Assembly (NCBI GenBank): GCA_951799445.1
Contig: OX637287.1
Span: 41,569,724 to 41,633,723 of the forward strand
Origin: Pseudisothecium myosuroides
Lineage: Eukaryota > Streptophyta > Bryopsida > Hypnales > Lembophyllaceae
DNA length: 64,000 nt
Direction: 5' to 3'
This document shows, piece after piece, positions 36,615 to 48,970 of this stretch. A program made the translations under genes and the position numbers. The notes beneath the pieces were generated by a model. It was given only the letters and a program-made list of their open reading frames with translations, did not search any database and had not been told where the DNA came from. Every line of letters starts with the position of its first letter. The stretch's first letter is position 1.

Positions 36615-36648
36615 TAAACTAGACAATCTAGTAGAAGATCCTATGGGT

Positions 36649-37400
36649 GGGTCATTGCAAGAAAGATCCATCCTATTTACTAGCCACAAAGCGAGTGACT
36701 CTCTTGTCATCCAGTATAACTTTTAAAGCAAAAGTCCAATAAACATGAAATTTTTATTGGAGATACCTAACTTGATGGTAATCAAATCCCTTATCTTTTA
36801 AAAATTAAAAAAAATCATTTTATATTTAACAATCATTTTTATTAATTTGTCACAAATTCACAATGTAAGATTTAGGTTTTTTTACTACATTAGGAGTCCC
36901 CAAATTTAATGATCTAGAGCTGAAATTTTCATGATCTATTTGTATAATAGAAAATCATATTCCTACCAAAGGAAATCTAAAAATATATTATTTTGTGTCT
37001 ACCTCATGAGTGCAAACAACACTCCTATTGCGTGCAATTTCTGAACAATGAAGATGGTTCTAAGAGCAATATTTTGGTGAAATCTCATCACTGTGAACTA
37101 TTCCCAAATGGCCAATTTTTTTTTTAATTTTAATTTTTTTTAATTTTTTACAAATTAAAATGTGAAATTATAGTGCAAGTATCCATTTTCTTGGGATTTT
37201 GTACTTCTCTAGTTCTCCTACTTAGCAAATTTTTCTATGCTTATCCTTCCTGGGGTACCTTTTCCTTAAAGGTGTATACATTAAACATTTTTTTACATTT
37301 TTTTAAAATTGATTTTCTAATTATAAAGCCCTCCTGAAAGAAAAAAATGAGTATTGTGGAAAACGCTACGCTTCTTGAACGGTCTTTCTTGCAATGACCC
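36649..37400. mobile_element. Family A foldback element, copy 5
   Basis: Ends GGGTCATTGCAAGAAAGA and TCTTTCTTGCAATGACCC form an 18-bp exact inverted repeat. The interior block GAGTCCCCAAATTTAATGAT is shared with 62930-63060. Arms elsewhere are diverged. It lies 34 bp from the preceding element. Confidence 0.8.
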
Positions 37401-39853
37401 AGGTTAGATATGCAAAAAGAACAATTTTTAATTTTTTTCTCCTCTTTGCAATAGAAACAACAGTTTTGAGTGTTTCCTAATAAAAAGAAGGCCTTCGGAC
37501 TTCAAGGATTAAGACTACTTTACAAATCGCCTTGTTTAGTTGTTTTTTTAATGTCTTTCAAAAATAAACATGGTAGTTTATATAGATGTCTACTTTTGCC
37601 AATCCATTACCTTGTAAGGCTGCTATTTTGTTTTGTTTGTTTGTTATGATGAAATTTCCTAGACCGTGCATCCCTCGGTCGCATTCTTGGTACCATCAAA
37701 AAGCCCTCGGTGAGGAGGGATGTATGGGCTTTGTTTCGTGACATTCCAACTCATGGCAAAAAAGATATTGAATTTTGAAGTTAGTATGAATTAAAAAAAT
37801 AGAAAATTACATTTACCGTTTTATTTTGATTGTGGCAACGGCCGGCACAGGGCACACTAGTTTGGATTTAAATAAGCATCGACTACAATGATAAAGATTG
37901 ACAAACAAAGAGCTTTTTTCAAAAAATAATAATTTAAATTACTTTTTGCACATAAACTGACTCAGAAAGTTCTCTTTTCCCCTCCTTACTTTGAATCTAT
38001 GAGCACTTTTGAAAAAAATCTTGCCGACTTCCCAATAGAAAGTATGAACTATGGAGGAAAATCAGGCTTTGCTTTACCGAAGCTATCTTTCCTCGACACT
38101 CCATAGGACGAAGTCTTGGCACTGTGATCTTGCATCAACTTGAACTGCCATATACATTTAAAAAAATTGAAGTCAAATTGTCCTTGAATTGATTGCTTTG
38201 ATACACTTAACGCCTCGTCACAAATGAAGTTTTTTTATTTTTATTTTTAAACAAATGGCAGAACCAATGCATACACAAGTGAAGTTTCAGAAGAATACTA
38301 CCGAGGTCTCACTCATTCACTGAGGTAGTGTGCTCTAAAAGCGAGCGGCCTCTTCAAATCGACCTTATATTTAAGTATGAAATGGATATTAGGTGGTCCT
38401 TAAATGGACCTCTCAAGCCATTGAGAGAATTGAGAGAAAACATTATCTATTGTAAGAGCCAATCATTGGCCTTCATTAACTCAAATCACTTTAGAAGTTG
38501 CAAGTGGTCAGATTTTGGAAGACCTAGAGTCACAAATAGGTGCCTACAACAGTTTTTTTTGAAAATTCATAAGTAATTCAAAAACGATTCAAAAAATATG
38601 AAACCACTTGTGTAACGTTCCGCATCCATTTTTCTTTCTCTGAAAAATGATCCAAAAATATTTTTGTTCAAGAAAACCTGTGAAAAAGGCAGATCAGCCC
38701 TTAAATGGTCGCTTTTAGGCCATACTACCTTACACCTAAAATGGACCGATCCTGAAAGTCGACCCCTATTTTTGAACTGAAAATGAATGGGAAGGAAACC
38801 GAAAATGGTGCACAGTAAAGGACAAGTGTAAGAGCTCATTTCGAGTAGTGTGCAGCTCTATTAATAGAACTATAGAGGTGGCAACCTCCCAAGTGGTTCA
38901 TTTTGAATAAACTTTTTGTTCGTTTAACTTCTTGTCTTTGACATTTCTTCATGTGCATCAAATTGATTTTGCCATCGCCTAGGTGACACTTTTAACATCC
39001 TACACCTTGTATCTTTGTAAATTTGTAACTTATTCACAATGCATCCAAAAATTATGAAACCACTTGCATTTTGATTCATAGTCCTTCACGTATATACAAA
39101 AATTGTTGTTCATTTTTTAGAGCATATGGATCATGCCATAGAGCTTAACTATGCGATTTTAGGTGTAGTTATTTTAAGGACGCTGCAAACACTAAGAGCC
39201 TATGTGCATATGAAGTTGGGCCAGTGGCCATTACTAGTGATCGGTGAGATGGAAGCCTGGTTTTTCTGGAATACCAATCCCATGGATCATTGGTGAGGTT
39301 CACTAGCTCCAGCTCCACATGTAAGCCAGTTCTAAGTGTCAAATGGATGACATAGAATCTTTCTATATAAAACAGAAGTGCAGATGTTCATCTTTGAAAT
39401 TTGGTGTGAAAAAGGGAGGTCTTGCACAGTACTACAGTAATTTGACCTCCAATGAGTGTTCTTGAATGGTTTTTTTTAAGCAAATGATTTATAGGATACC
39501 CAAAAGGATGATTTTCATAGTAACCAACTCGAAGTTCTAGGATTGAAACTAATTATATAATTGAGCACAATTTTTCATTTATTTCTAACAATTTTAAAAT
39601 GAAAGACCAAAACATATGAGTTCAAAATCAAAACAACATGATTGAGAAAACATTTTTTCAACCCAAGACACAATTTAAGCCATTATATTGAAAGATTAAG
39701 AAGAAATAAGGGACAAATACAAATATTAATTGTAAAGTCAAATACATTTAAAAAAACATTTATCATTCAAAAATCGATCAAGAAGAAATGCAATCATGAA
39801 AAGTAAAGCAATCTCTCACAACAATTGAAATACAATGCGGTAGATCAAATCAA
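37401..39853. other. Intergenic stretch, no recognised gene
   Basis: Open frames 38328-38576 (plus) and 38567-38839 (minus) match nothing. Blocks AATGGACC and TTAAATGGTC recur around 38390 and 38700, perhaps an old foldback. GTAGTGTGC occurs at 38325 and 38850. Confidence 0.4.
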
Positions 39854-40010
39854 TGGGAAATTTTGTAAAAATGGCATATGAACTCTGCCATTTTTCCCAT
39901 TCAATTCCTTATATAGCTCTAAAGTCTAGAACTAATATAGATTTCAGACCGCATGATATAAACTGAAAAGTGCCAAGTTTGTGGAATACCACCATTTTAA
40001 CGAAATATCG
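39854..40010. mobile_element. Family B MITE, copy 1
   Basis: Ends GGGAAATTTTGTAAAAATGGC and ACCACCATTTTAACGAAAT. The interior TATAGATTTCAGACCGCATG is common to family members at 41.7-46.8 kb. Confidence 0.65.
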
Positions 40011-40018
40011 GTTAACAG

Positions 40019-40305
40019 AAAAAAAATCACTTCAAACTGCTATTTCAGGACTCCGGATTCAAGCATGAAATGAAAAAATTCCCATTCATCCGCCTCCAAG
40101 ACCATATTTGTTAAATTGAGACAATTTGCAATCTCATATAATCCTTGACTCTACATTTAGATGATAATAAGTGTTCAATATTGAGAGAATTTGGTAAATA
40201 ACCAATATGGCCGTTTAATTCAAGAGAAAAAATCACTTAAAACTGCCATTTCAGGACTCCGGATCCAAGCATGAAATGAAGAAATTCCCATTCATCCTTC
40301 CCTCC
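40019..40305 (+). repeat. Direct repeat of about 75 bp, two copies 205 bp apart
   Basis: 40019-40095 and 40224-40300 share AAAAAATCACTT, TTTCAGGACTCCGGAT and AAATTCCCATTCATCC. They flank unrelated AT-rich DNA and follow directly on the family B copy. Confidence 0.75.
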
Positions 40306-40309
40306 GGCC

Positions 40310-41700
40310 CTGCAATTCAAGTTTCTGGAACCCAACAGTACGTAAATAAGGTTTGCTCGATGCAAGAGCAGGAGAAGTGCGTAAAATCAAGTTTGGGCCG
40401 GAGCAACAGGACTTCAACAATTTCGAAGCGAAGGTTTTGAATGTTGCACATCATCAGTTTCGATAAACTGACGTGAATCTGGCATGCATGGGCGCCAAAG
40501 ATTGTATCATTCACGTACCAACGCACACAAAGCTTCAAAAGCGACTTAATTGTATGCATAGATTTTTTCATTCAGACTGCACGCTCGTACGTACTCTGAA
40601 TTCAAACGAGCCCAAGTCGTGGATCGAATTCCGCCCTTTTTATTCAATTAAATTGACGAAATTGATGCTCAGCGATCGATCGAGCTGCTATTGGATCCCT
40701 GGGTGAAAAATGTTCGCATTGGACACATGGCGATCAATAACTTGAAACGTCCATTTCGTTAGATTGGCGATATTGCATTACTTTGGTGTGGTTCCGGACG
40801 TGCGGTCTCAACTAAAATCTACACCTGTCCTGGTTTGTGGCCTGAAATTAGACCATTTGTGAATCACAATTTTTGAGACGTGCGAATATGGCTCGATCTG
40901 TTTACAGGGGATTCAATTTGAGTTGCACTGCTGATTGCTCTTCGGGCATCCATACATGCAGGCCAGCCACAGGGACTGCAAGAAATTGGCGCTGTTATTT
41001 GGGCGACTTGTCGCCAGCTCTGACACGTTTGAATCTTTCAGACATACTCCGCCTCTCCAGAATTGCGCCAGATTGTGGCAGGTACTGTTCCAAGCAAAAA
41101 CGCGCTGCAACATATTTCCCAGTCTGCACTCTGCAGTACGTAAGCTTACTGCCAACAGAGAAAATTATGTACAGTCCTTGCCACTGATTTTCCCGTTTGC
41201 AATATTCCCTGATACGACCGCCCCGGTTCATAGTTATATTCCTTGTGCAAATCATTGATCATTCTGGGAAACTTCTTAATTTTCCCGGCTATGAGGGAAT
41301 CAAGGATCTCCTGGTTCCCGCTAGATGGATCGGACGTTCTGTATATTTTCGCATATTCTTACATATATACACATATCACATACATTTAGAAACAATGCCG
41401 TTAAGAAAGTACTACGTGTCATTCTGTAAAGTCTTGATCGATTCTCGAAGATCCGATTATAGATACCGTTAGGACGGTTGGAGGACCGTTATGAAACTGT
41501 GGGAATTTGGAACTTTGTTCCATTTCCTTTGCAATTGAACGCGTCAATTTGTGTCAAAAACAACAACACTGTTGTGAATGTGGTCGGCCGCCAATGAAGG
41601 CAAACTGTGCGCGCCGAGTCGCCGACAGGAATTGAAGGTCGGCGCCGGAGAACCTGAAGACGTCTCTCCGATCCCACGAATGGGCAGGTCAGTTTTTGGG
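40310..41700 (+). repeat. Unit U, copy 2
   Basis: Collinear with 47900-48970: GTTTCTGGAACC, GGAGAAGTGCGT, AATTTCGAAGCG, CTCGATC then TTCAATTTGAG, GCCACTGATTTTC, AGGACCGTTA and ACGTCTCTCCGATCC in the same order over 1.3 kb. Frames are not preserved between copies. Confidence 0.7.
40749..40890. mobile_element. Family G MITE-like element, copy 2
   Basis: Left end TTCGTTAGATTGGCGATATT, interior CATTACTTTGG and TGGTTTGTGGCCTGAAATTAG, which recur at 46970-47050. Right end decayed. Confidence 0.5.
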
Positions 41701-41734
41701 CTTTTTAAAAAAAAATCATTGTGGACAAGTAGAT

Positions 41735-41973
41735 GGGGAATTTCGTTAAAATGGGCGCCATTCCTCAACTTTGGCATTCATTAGGAAAAAAACCAGCCCT
41801 TCGGAGGGCTGCTCCGCAGTGACATGCCAAGCTATTAAAATGCTTGGCTTGTCACTGCAGAACTGTCCCTCGGTGAACAATCAGCGGACTGCTCGCCGAA
41901 ATGGTGAGAAATTGGAATTTATTTATTTATTTATTTATTTATTTTAATTTTTAAATATTTTTTAAGACTTAAA

Positions 41974-42021
<48 letters not shown>

Positions 42022-42243
42022 TTTTTACTCGTATATTTCGTTTCCTGCGCCATTGTCGCAGTAGAGACTATTGCGCGGAAATAGGGGAAAAATTAATTTT
42101 TTTGCAAAAAATAAATAAATTTCAGGGTCCTCCAGAGGGTTGTGGAGCAGCCCTCCGGAGGCCCCAGATTTTCTCTAATGTTCTATGGTTTAGACTGCAT
42201 GGTCTGGAATAATGCCATTTTAATGAAATTCCCTATGTAGCTA
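41735..42243. mobile_element. Family B MITE, copy 2, split by an insertion
   Basis: Ends GGGGAATTTCGTTAAAATGG and ATTTTAATGAAATTCCC. Left part stops at 41778 after TTTGGCATT and right part resumes at 42181 with TAGACTGCATGGTC, between which lies a CATTAG-family element. Confidence 0.75.
41779..42180. mobile_element. CATTAG-family MITE, copy 2, nested
   Basis: Ends CATTAGGAAAAAAACC and GATTTTCTCTAATG, followed inward by CGGAGGGCTGCTCC on the left and its complement GGAGCAGCCCTCCGG on the right. The core holds (TTTA)n at 41920-41943 and (AAT)16 at 41974-42021. Confidence 0.8.
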
Positions 42244-42256
42244 GTTGTTTGTCCTA

Positions 42257-42452
42257 TATGGTGAAATTCATTAAAATGGTGTCATTCTGGAACTTTGGCA
42301 CTATTACAGTTCAAACCGCCCATTCTAAAATCTATAACTTCCTAGATGGTTCAGACCGCCCATTCCGAAATCTATACCCGTCCTAGATGGTCAAAATGGC
42401 ACGTTGTCAAAATGGCACACGGAATACCACCATTTTAATGAAATTCTCTATC
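42257..42452. mobile_element. Family B MITE, copy 3
   Basis: Ends GGTGAAATTCATTAAAATGG and CCATTTTAATGAAATTCTC. Interior has two tandem copies of a GTTCA(A/G)ACCGCCCATTC block about 50 bp apart. Confidence 0.75.
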
Positions 42453-43100
42453 AATACTCATGTGATACCTAGGTGGTACTTAGTGATATCTATATCAAAA
42501 CTATAGTAGGTGATACTTGGATAAAATTTGAATATTGGTCTTTGAATACAACAATAATATGACTATTTTGACTGCAAAAAACTAAATTTTCTTTATAAAA
42601 ATAGCCAACATCTTTGGTTGTAGTCAATTGGCAAAAAATTATGTATAAAAAAACACTACCAATAGTGCATTTTGTGCTTAAAAAAATCTCTAGCTGGATA
42701 AATTTTTGCCATTCAACCATGTCAATCATGCGGCAATTGTCTATAAGATAATCACACTAAACTTCTGTGAAATATAGACACTATATCTTTCTATTTGTGT
42801 TTCATATTTTGCTATAATATTTAAGAAAGATTGGATAAATTTCTAAAACTCACTTGGATGGATTTGGTGAAATGTAGCAAAAGTGGAGGGCTCTAAATTT
42901 CCTATACTCAAGATCTGGTCACAAAGGCCTTTTTGAGGTCGATTTATTTACTTTATTGCAATAAATCACCAAGAACAAATAGGTTGTTTTAGCTACAAGA
43001 TCCCTATGGAAAGGTTTCCTCTTCTCATATCACTTAACTCACTACCTACCTACTTTGTCCATATGGCTTCGTTAGTAAAATTCCTTCATCAAAACTCTTT
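42453..43100. other. AT-rich DNA, nothing recognised
   Basis: Minus frame 42490-42729 is not protein-like. No repeat seen. Confidence 0.5.
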
Positions 43101-43800
43101 CACATTGGAGAATGAGAGCCCTTGAAATGGTCGTGTTTTCACATTCATAGCTTGATGAGTTGGCCAAGAGATTGCCATTTCAATTGGTTGCTTGGACACA
43201 ACAATGATCCAAAAATTTTAAATGCAAATTGTGGGAAATTTTTTTCTTCATTTATTAACGTAATACAATGTTGGAAAGATCTTCAAAATGCACTTCTAAT
43301 GATATAAAATACAACACCTACATGTGGAGAATAACGGGGCCTCTAGAAGACCTCTACTTTTGAATTCAGCTATTGAATTAAAAAAATAATGGGAAAAATG
43401 GGATTTAAAAAAAAATTGCAGCCTGACTTGGTATATTGTTTTCTACATTAGACTACAAAAAAAATTGAATTTTTTTTTCTAAATTTTGGCCAGCACTATT
43501 CATTGATGAATTGAGTTTTTCAAAGGGAAGAGGCCATCTAAAGGCTCCATTCTTCCCCTAATGATTTCAAAAATTGGGATGATGCAAAGTCTCCAAAGTT
43601 TTTGTTAATAATTTTACAAAGAAAACTTTGAAAGTACATTATGAGAGTATTTTTTCTTCAATGTAGTGATGAAAAGAAAACTTTGAAAGTAGATTATGAG
43701 AGTATTTTTTCTTCAATGTAGCGATGAAAAAAAAACTTAAAAAAAACTTGTAAAAATGAAGATTTTATATCTAGATTGAATATAATAGCTTAATGTAATG
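43100..43800 (+). repeat. Dispersed repeat E, copy 1
   Basis: Shares GCTTGATGAGTTGGC, ATTGTGGGA and CTTCAAAATG-type blocks with 50890-51660 and 56900-57040. Probably part of a longer repeat of which each copy has lost different pieces. Confidence 0.6.
43621..43730 (+). repeat. 55-bp tandem duplication
   Basis: Units 43621-43675 and 43676-43730 differ at about two positions: GAAAACTTTGAAAGTA, ATTATGAGAGTATTTTTTC and TTCAATGTAG in each. Confidence 0.95.
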
Positions 43801-44640
43801 GCACATGGCACACCCAATTTGGATCATTATTACACCTCCCACACATATGACAAGTTGTTATGACCACGTATTCTACTTCTACGGTGCCATATTTGAGTAT
43901 GATTAAGTATAGATGCTAGAGTGACATCCAAATAAAATGTGTTAATTGTTGAATTTTCAATCCAATGGTGTATGTCCTACCATATTTTACTACACACTTT
44001 GTATTCTAAGAGTAAAATATGGTACCATATGTACAATTTCTACAAAACCTTTAAGGATTAAGCTCTTATTTGAAAAAGGAGGGAAGTACTACATGAACAG
44101 ACTGAGCCTCTCTTAACACTTCTTCTTATCGTCAAATTGTTTGAAACCTCATAAAGTAAAACAACCCATTACAGACAGAGGACCCATTGTGGACACCTAC
44201 AAATGACCCCATTATGGTTTTCTTCCAGTGAATGAGATTTGGGCCACAATCAATGTCTTAGGTAACTGAAATGGAGTGATTAGTGACCATAATAGGAACT
44301 TCCAGCTTTTTAGTGCTAATTCATTATAGCCTTGTAGGAAGTGATTGTTTTAGGGCTTCCATGTTAGAAAATATTGTGACTACTTTAGGTGAGTAAGATG
44401 ACCGTTATGGATATAGTTTTTGTTGGTTTTGGGGTAGTCTAGAGACTATTTTAGGCCACGATGGGCTGCACCTTCAAAAATTCATAACAAATTCACACTT
44501 TGTCGAAAAAATATAACTTCAATTGTTCTCGTCATTTCTATCACTTGTCTTTGTGTGGAAAAAAATTAAAAAATTTCAGCAATGTCATGAGGACAAACTC
44601 CCCATTCTGTCCATAATGGTCTGTTTTATCTTCTATAAAC
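43801..44640. other. No recognised gene; one CACTA-like end
   Basis: TTTTCTTCCAGTG ending at 44235 is the complement of CACTGGAAGAAAA, close to the ends of the CACTA elements here, and CCATTATGG-like blocks recur between 44165 and 44620. No partner end with matching duplication was found. Confidence 0.3.
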
Positions 44641-44649
44641 TGGATTACT

Positions 44650-46330
44650 CTGGTTCCGCGTTTCTCTTGAGCTTTTTGAGCTTTGAGCATAGGCGGACGT
44701 ACACATATGACCATTCCTGGGCCGGCAAGTCCATACTCAACTAAAATTTCAGGACACGAGCTTTTGATCCGTTCAAGCATGCATTCTATTGTCCAATCAG
44801 GATGTCAACATTTCCAAGAACAAAAGTGTAATCTGCAATTTTATATCCACCATCACCAAGACCATACTGCATAGGTTTCTACAAGTCAATTTATCGATTG
44901 ATACAACACATTATCATCACCTTTTCAATGAGGTCATAGTCATCAAAATAAATTGATCACAGATTTTATTGGCTCTGGACTACAAAGGAAAGGAAGCCTT
45001 GTATTGCACGTACTTCGAATGAGACGAAGTTTGAGTAGGTTGCTATCCCAAAATGAAGCTTGCATAGGTGCTTGTATATGTGTTTTTAATAGCATGGGGT
45101 TTAGAGTGGTTTAGAATGCAAAAACATGTTCAGCATTTGAGTGTTTCAAACATTGGAATGGGAAACCAATGCAGTGGAAGTTTGAAACTCTATTTTTTTC
45201 AATTTATTGATTAGAGGAAGATGAATCATCACTTCTCCAAACCAAGTCGTCACCAAACAAAGTCATCACCAAACTTGGAACCTTCAAAGGACTAAGTCTC
45301 AAATGGTGGAGCTTTGTCTTAAGTTGTTGGCTAGGTTGAGCCTCAATCATCATATTTTGAAAATATCTCATTTGTTAATTGGTATATGATGGTTTTCTTG
45401 AGGCTGACCAAAAGTCATTGTGTGTGACATTTTCTAAAGATAAAAAGAAGACTATTTATGTTTGAAATTGCTACACCAAAGGTTCAATTTCTTGTATAAG
45501 GTCAAAGTTTTTAATCACAAATACAATGCAGGATGCATAATAGAGTTAATCGTAAAGTTGTCATGTGTTTGTAAACCTGTGTCAAAGGAAGGTTTAACTA
45601 AGAATAGAACAAAACAAACACGACACCAAATTCAATTAGACATGAGTTTGGGTGCTCTAGGGAGTTTGGTCCTGTATTTTTTCCAAATTTTAGCTCCTGG
45701 TCCCGCCTTGTACACACTTTACGATTAACTCTAGTATTCAAATTTTTTGTAAAATTCATAATATGTATAAATTCTTCTAATATATGAATAGATTAAATCA
45801 TGATAAAAGTGAAACTTATAGGTATTTAGCAATGCCCATAATGTTCTATTAATTTTTAATCAAAAAATTTACAAATTGATATTGTACAGTTTGCAATATC
45901 ATCCATTCAATATAATTTTTGCACTGCACATCCATTTGTAAAAAAATAATAAAATTTTGCAAAAATTATACATATTATTAGAAGAATTTATACATATTAT
46001 GAATTCATACACCATTTTCAAATTGTGTGACCGTCTAAACCATCTAGGAGACTAGGATAGGTATAGATTTCAGAATGTACAAATATAGATTTCAAACCGC
46101 ATGGTCTAAACTGTAAAAGTGCTAAAGTTGTGGAATGACTTCCATTTTAACAAAATTTGTCATAATGCCAAAACAATTGATTTCCATGCATCTTTTTATA
46201 CAATTTTGGTAATGGCCATGCGCCCAAGCCAATGAAGCCATGTCATAATGCAGAATCAAACTCAATTTGGACTTTCTTGGATTGTCTATAGCTCCCAGAT
46301 TTAAAATTACAATAAAATGGAATAAACTAA
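44650..46330 (+). repeat. Dispersed repeat F, copy 1
   Basis: Closely matches 58850-60140. The first 550 bp are about 90% alike by eye (CCTGGGCCGGCAAGTCC, ATTTCAGGACAC, ATCTGCAATTTTATATCCACC, TATCGATTGATACAACACA); the rest is more diverged. The minus strand of the best part reads EILVEYGLAGPGM in both copies. Function unknown. Confidence 0.8.
46010..46162. mobile_element. Family B MITE, copy 4, left end damaged
   Basis: Interior TATAGATTTCAAACCGCATG and right end GACTTCCATTTTAACAAAATT; the left end is recognisable only as ACCATTTTCAAATTG. Confidence 0.5.
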
Positions 46331-46608
46331 AGTATAAGTATTGTACCTTAGACTATTTCTATGCTTTGATTAATTTTTTAGTAATTTCTAAAAACCAGTA
46401 TTTCCATTTCAAAAACTAAACTTGAAGTACAATCGTCATTCTTTTCTTATCCATGACTTTCATCAGTTCATGTGGCACAAATCTCATAAGACGAGAGTAA
46501 TGATCCTAGATTTAGGTTTTGAAATAGAGAGGGGAGTGTAAATAATGATGCACTTAGGTGGGGTTTACAATGAGGTGCACTTAAAATACTTCCACTAAGA
46601 ATAAGTAT

Positions 46609-46779
46609 GGACAATTTCATTAAAATGGCGGTATCCCAAGTGCCACTTTGACGGTGTGCCATTTTCACCATCTAGGACTGGTATAGATTTCAGAACGACC
46701 GTTCTGAACCATTTAGGACAAGTATAGATTTAGAACAGCCGTTCTAAACAGTTTTCATGCTATTTTAATGAAATTGCTC
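46609..46779. mobile_element. Family B MITE, copy 5
   Basis: Ends CAATTTCATTAAAATGGC and GCTATTTTAATGAAATTG. Interior has TATAGATTTCAGAACG and a second diverged TATAGATTTAGAAC. Confidence 0.8.
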
Positions 46780-46959
46780 ATAAGTCCTATAATGACTAGA
46801 AGTATGCAACAATCACTAAAACAGGGCTGGCCGGTCCAATGACATGGGAAGCCGCGTGACCCAAGAAGAAATGCAGCCCTGCAATGAAACAGTCTTAGCT
46901 TCGAACAACACCAAAACAACATCAGCTTGCTCTGGGAAGTGGGATGGACCTATCCAAAC

Positions 46960-47112
46960 AATATTCCATTACTTTGGCACATTTCAGGCCGTGCAACCTC
47001 AAACCAAAATCTATACTAAATTGTCCTAGTTTGTGGCTTGAAATTAGAGCTTTGTGAAGATATTTGTCATAATTTTTGGTTTGTGGAATATCGCCAATTT
47101 AACGAAATTGAC
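46960..47112. mobile_element. Family G MITE-like element, copy 3
   Basis: Right end GGAATATCGCCAATTTAACG then AAATTGAC; interior CATTACTTTGGCAC and TAGTTTGTGGCTTGAAATTAG. The left end is cut short. Confidence 0.55.
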
Positions 47113-47579
47113 ATTCCAATCCTCAGCAAAGCCCACTGCACAGGCCTGATTCCAATGGAACAGGTCAGATATGCACTGCAGGACTCGGGCTAAAGAGCTG
47201 CCTGTAACTTACAAGCAGGATCAAGACTGAGTGTGCAGTCTACAGGTATCCCCAGATCGTCAATTTCGTTATTTATTTGGTGGGATCTGCGCGCCAAAAT
47301 TTATGATGTACTGATGTCCTCTCAAAGGTTGCCAATTCTTCCATGAGTGTCGCAACTTTGGTCCAGAAGTAAATCATCCACTCTAGCTAGCTACTTGGTA
47401 GCCATCACACATCTCGGAAGTCTTCTCCACATTCCACAGGTTAAGAAACAATGATAAGCTTACCTCTGAACTTTGCAGTTCCATCCAGAACTGAAGCTAT
47501 CTATTCATTTACGTCCGGTCTTACAAACTAATTAAGAGAGCTAGCTAGTGTAGGGGCCGGAGTTGTTCGTTCCTCTTCT

Positions 47580-48970
47580 TGCTGCACATGCTAGCTTACT
47601 AGCTGGCTGCAGATTCAGAGAGCAGGATTCAGAGATATAGATACGTACTTCGAGCGTATTTTGTAGAATGATCGTATCTACATTCGCGGATCAGTGCGTA
47701 CACCTTTTCGTAATCATCATCTACAGATATCGATAATGCTATTGTACTGAAGTCTTGGTATTGAATTTCTAATGAATTCGAGGTTATCAGAACGCGACCA
47801 GTGTGAATTAATTAGCTGCAGTTGCTAGCTGAGCGAGGAATGTGGTCGAGATTTAATTGTATATCGAAGCTCCCACGCATCCTCTGAGCCGACCCTGCAG
47901 AGTTTCTGGAACCGAACTGTATACGCGTAATTTAAGAGCTGAGGCGATGCAATTCGAGGGTAGGAGAAGTGCGTCAAATCAAGCTTGAATTGGGAGCCAT
48001 CTGATCTTCACAGGACTGCAATAATTTCGAAGCGGAGGACTTGAATTTATGTTTCAATTAATTGCACAGCGAGCTCAAATTCAGTCCCTCGGTGAAATAT
48101 GTGCGCACACAGGAGAATTCCAAAGTGTCCATCTATGGCCGGAGTTTTTGGAGGATTCGATTCCATAGTACGTCAATGTCCCTGAAGGAATGATAAAACA
48201 GGATACACTAGCTAGAATGCACTAGGCGAACTGGACTGTGGACACAAATGGACATTTGTTCCATTTCCATATTTGGATTTCTCCTGTGCATTAATTGGTG
48301 ATCATATATGTACTCTCGATCGATCTGTTTATAGGAGATTCAATTTGAGCTACGTACCTGTGTTGCACTGCCGATTCACTTCAGGCCTGCAGGCCACCAA
48401 CAGGGAGTGCAACATGTATTCCCAGTACGTATACAGTGTTGGCAACAGGGAAAATTATGCACAGTAAATGCCACTGATTTTCGGATTTTCCCAGATTGCA
48501 ACTTCCTGATTTTCCCATAAAGGAATCCAGGATCTTCTCCTGGTCACGGTAGAAGTGTAGAACGACTAGCTAGATGAGCGTCAAATATATACAGACACAT
48601 ATAGAGACACACATCATTTCTACATGTTCAATAATGTAAATATTAAATTGATAAATTAAAGCCTGTGAGTGCACGAAAGCATCTGTAAATTCTGGATTCT
48701 CGAAGATCCGGGAGTCGGCCATAGTGATCCGGGAGTCCCGTGTGGAAGGGCTCCTGCTCAACGGATCAAAGGTACGCCGGGGATAGCTATTGTAGGACGG
48801 CAGGACCGTTACGAAAGTGCTGTCCATTTAATGATGAATGAGGTCGGCAGCCAATTAATTAAAGTCTACTACGCGCACCGACAGGAAGGTCGGCTCCGGA
48901 GAATGGTGAAAGAGCACGTCTCTCCGATCCGGAGTGCAACCACGAATTGGCAGGCAACAGCATTGTGTTC
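47580..48970 (+). repeat. Unit U, copy 3
   Basis: Best matched to 40310-41700 from 47905 on; upstream part (47580-47790) matches 32.6-32.95 kb. A 126-codon frame at 48669-49049 is not conserved in the 41-kb copy and is not called a gene. Confidence 0.7.
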
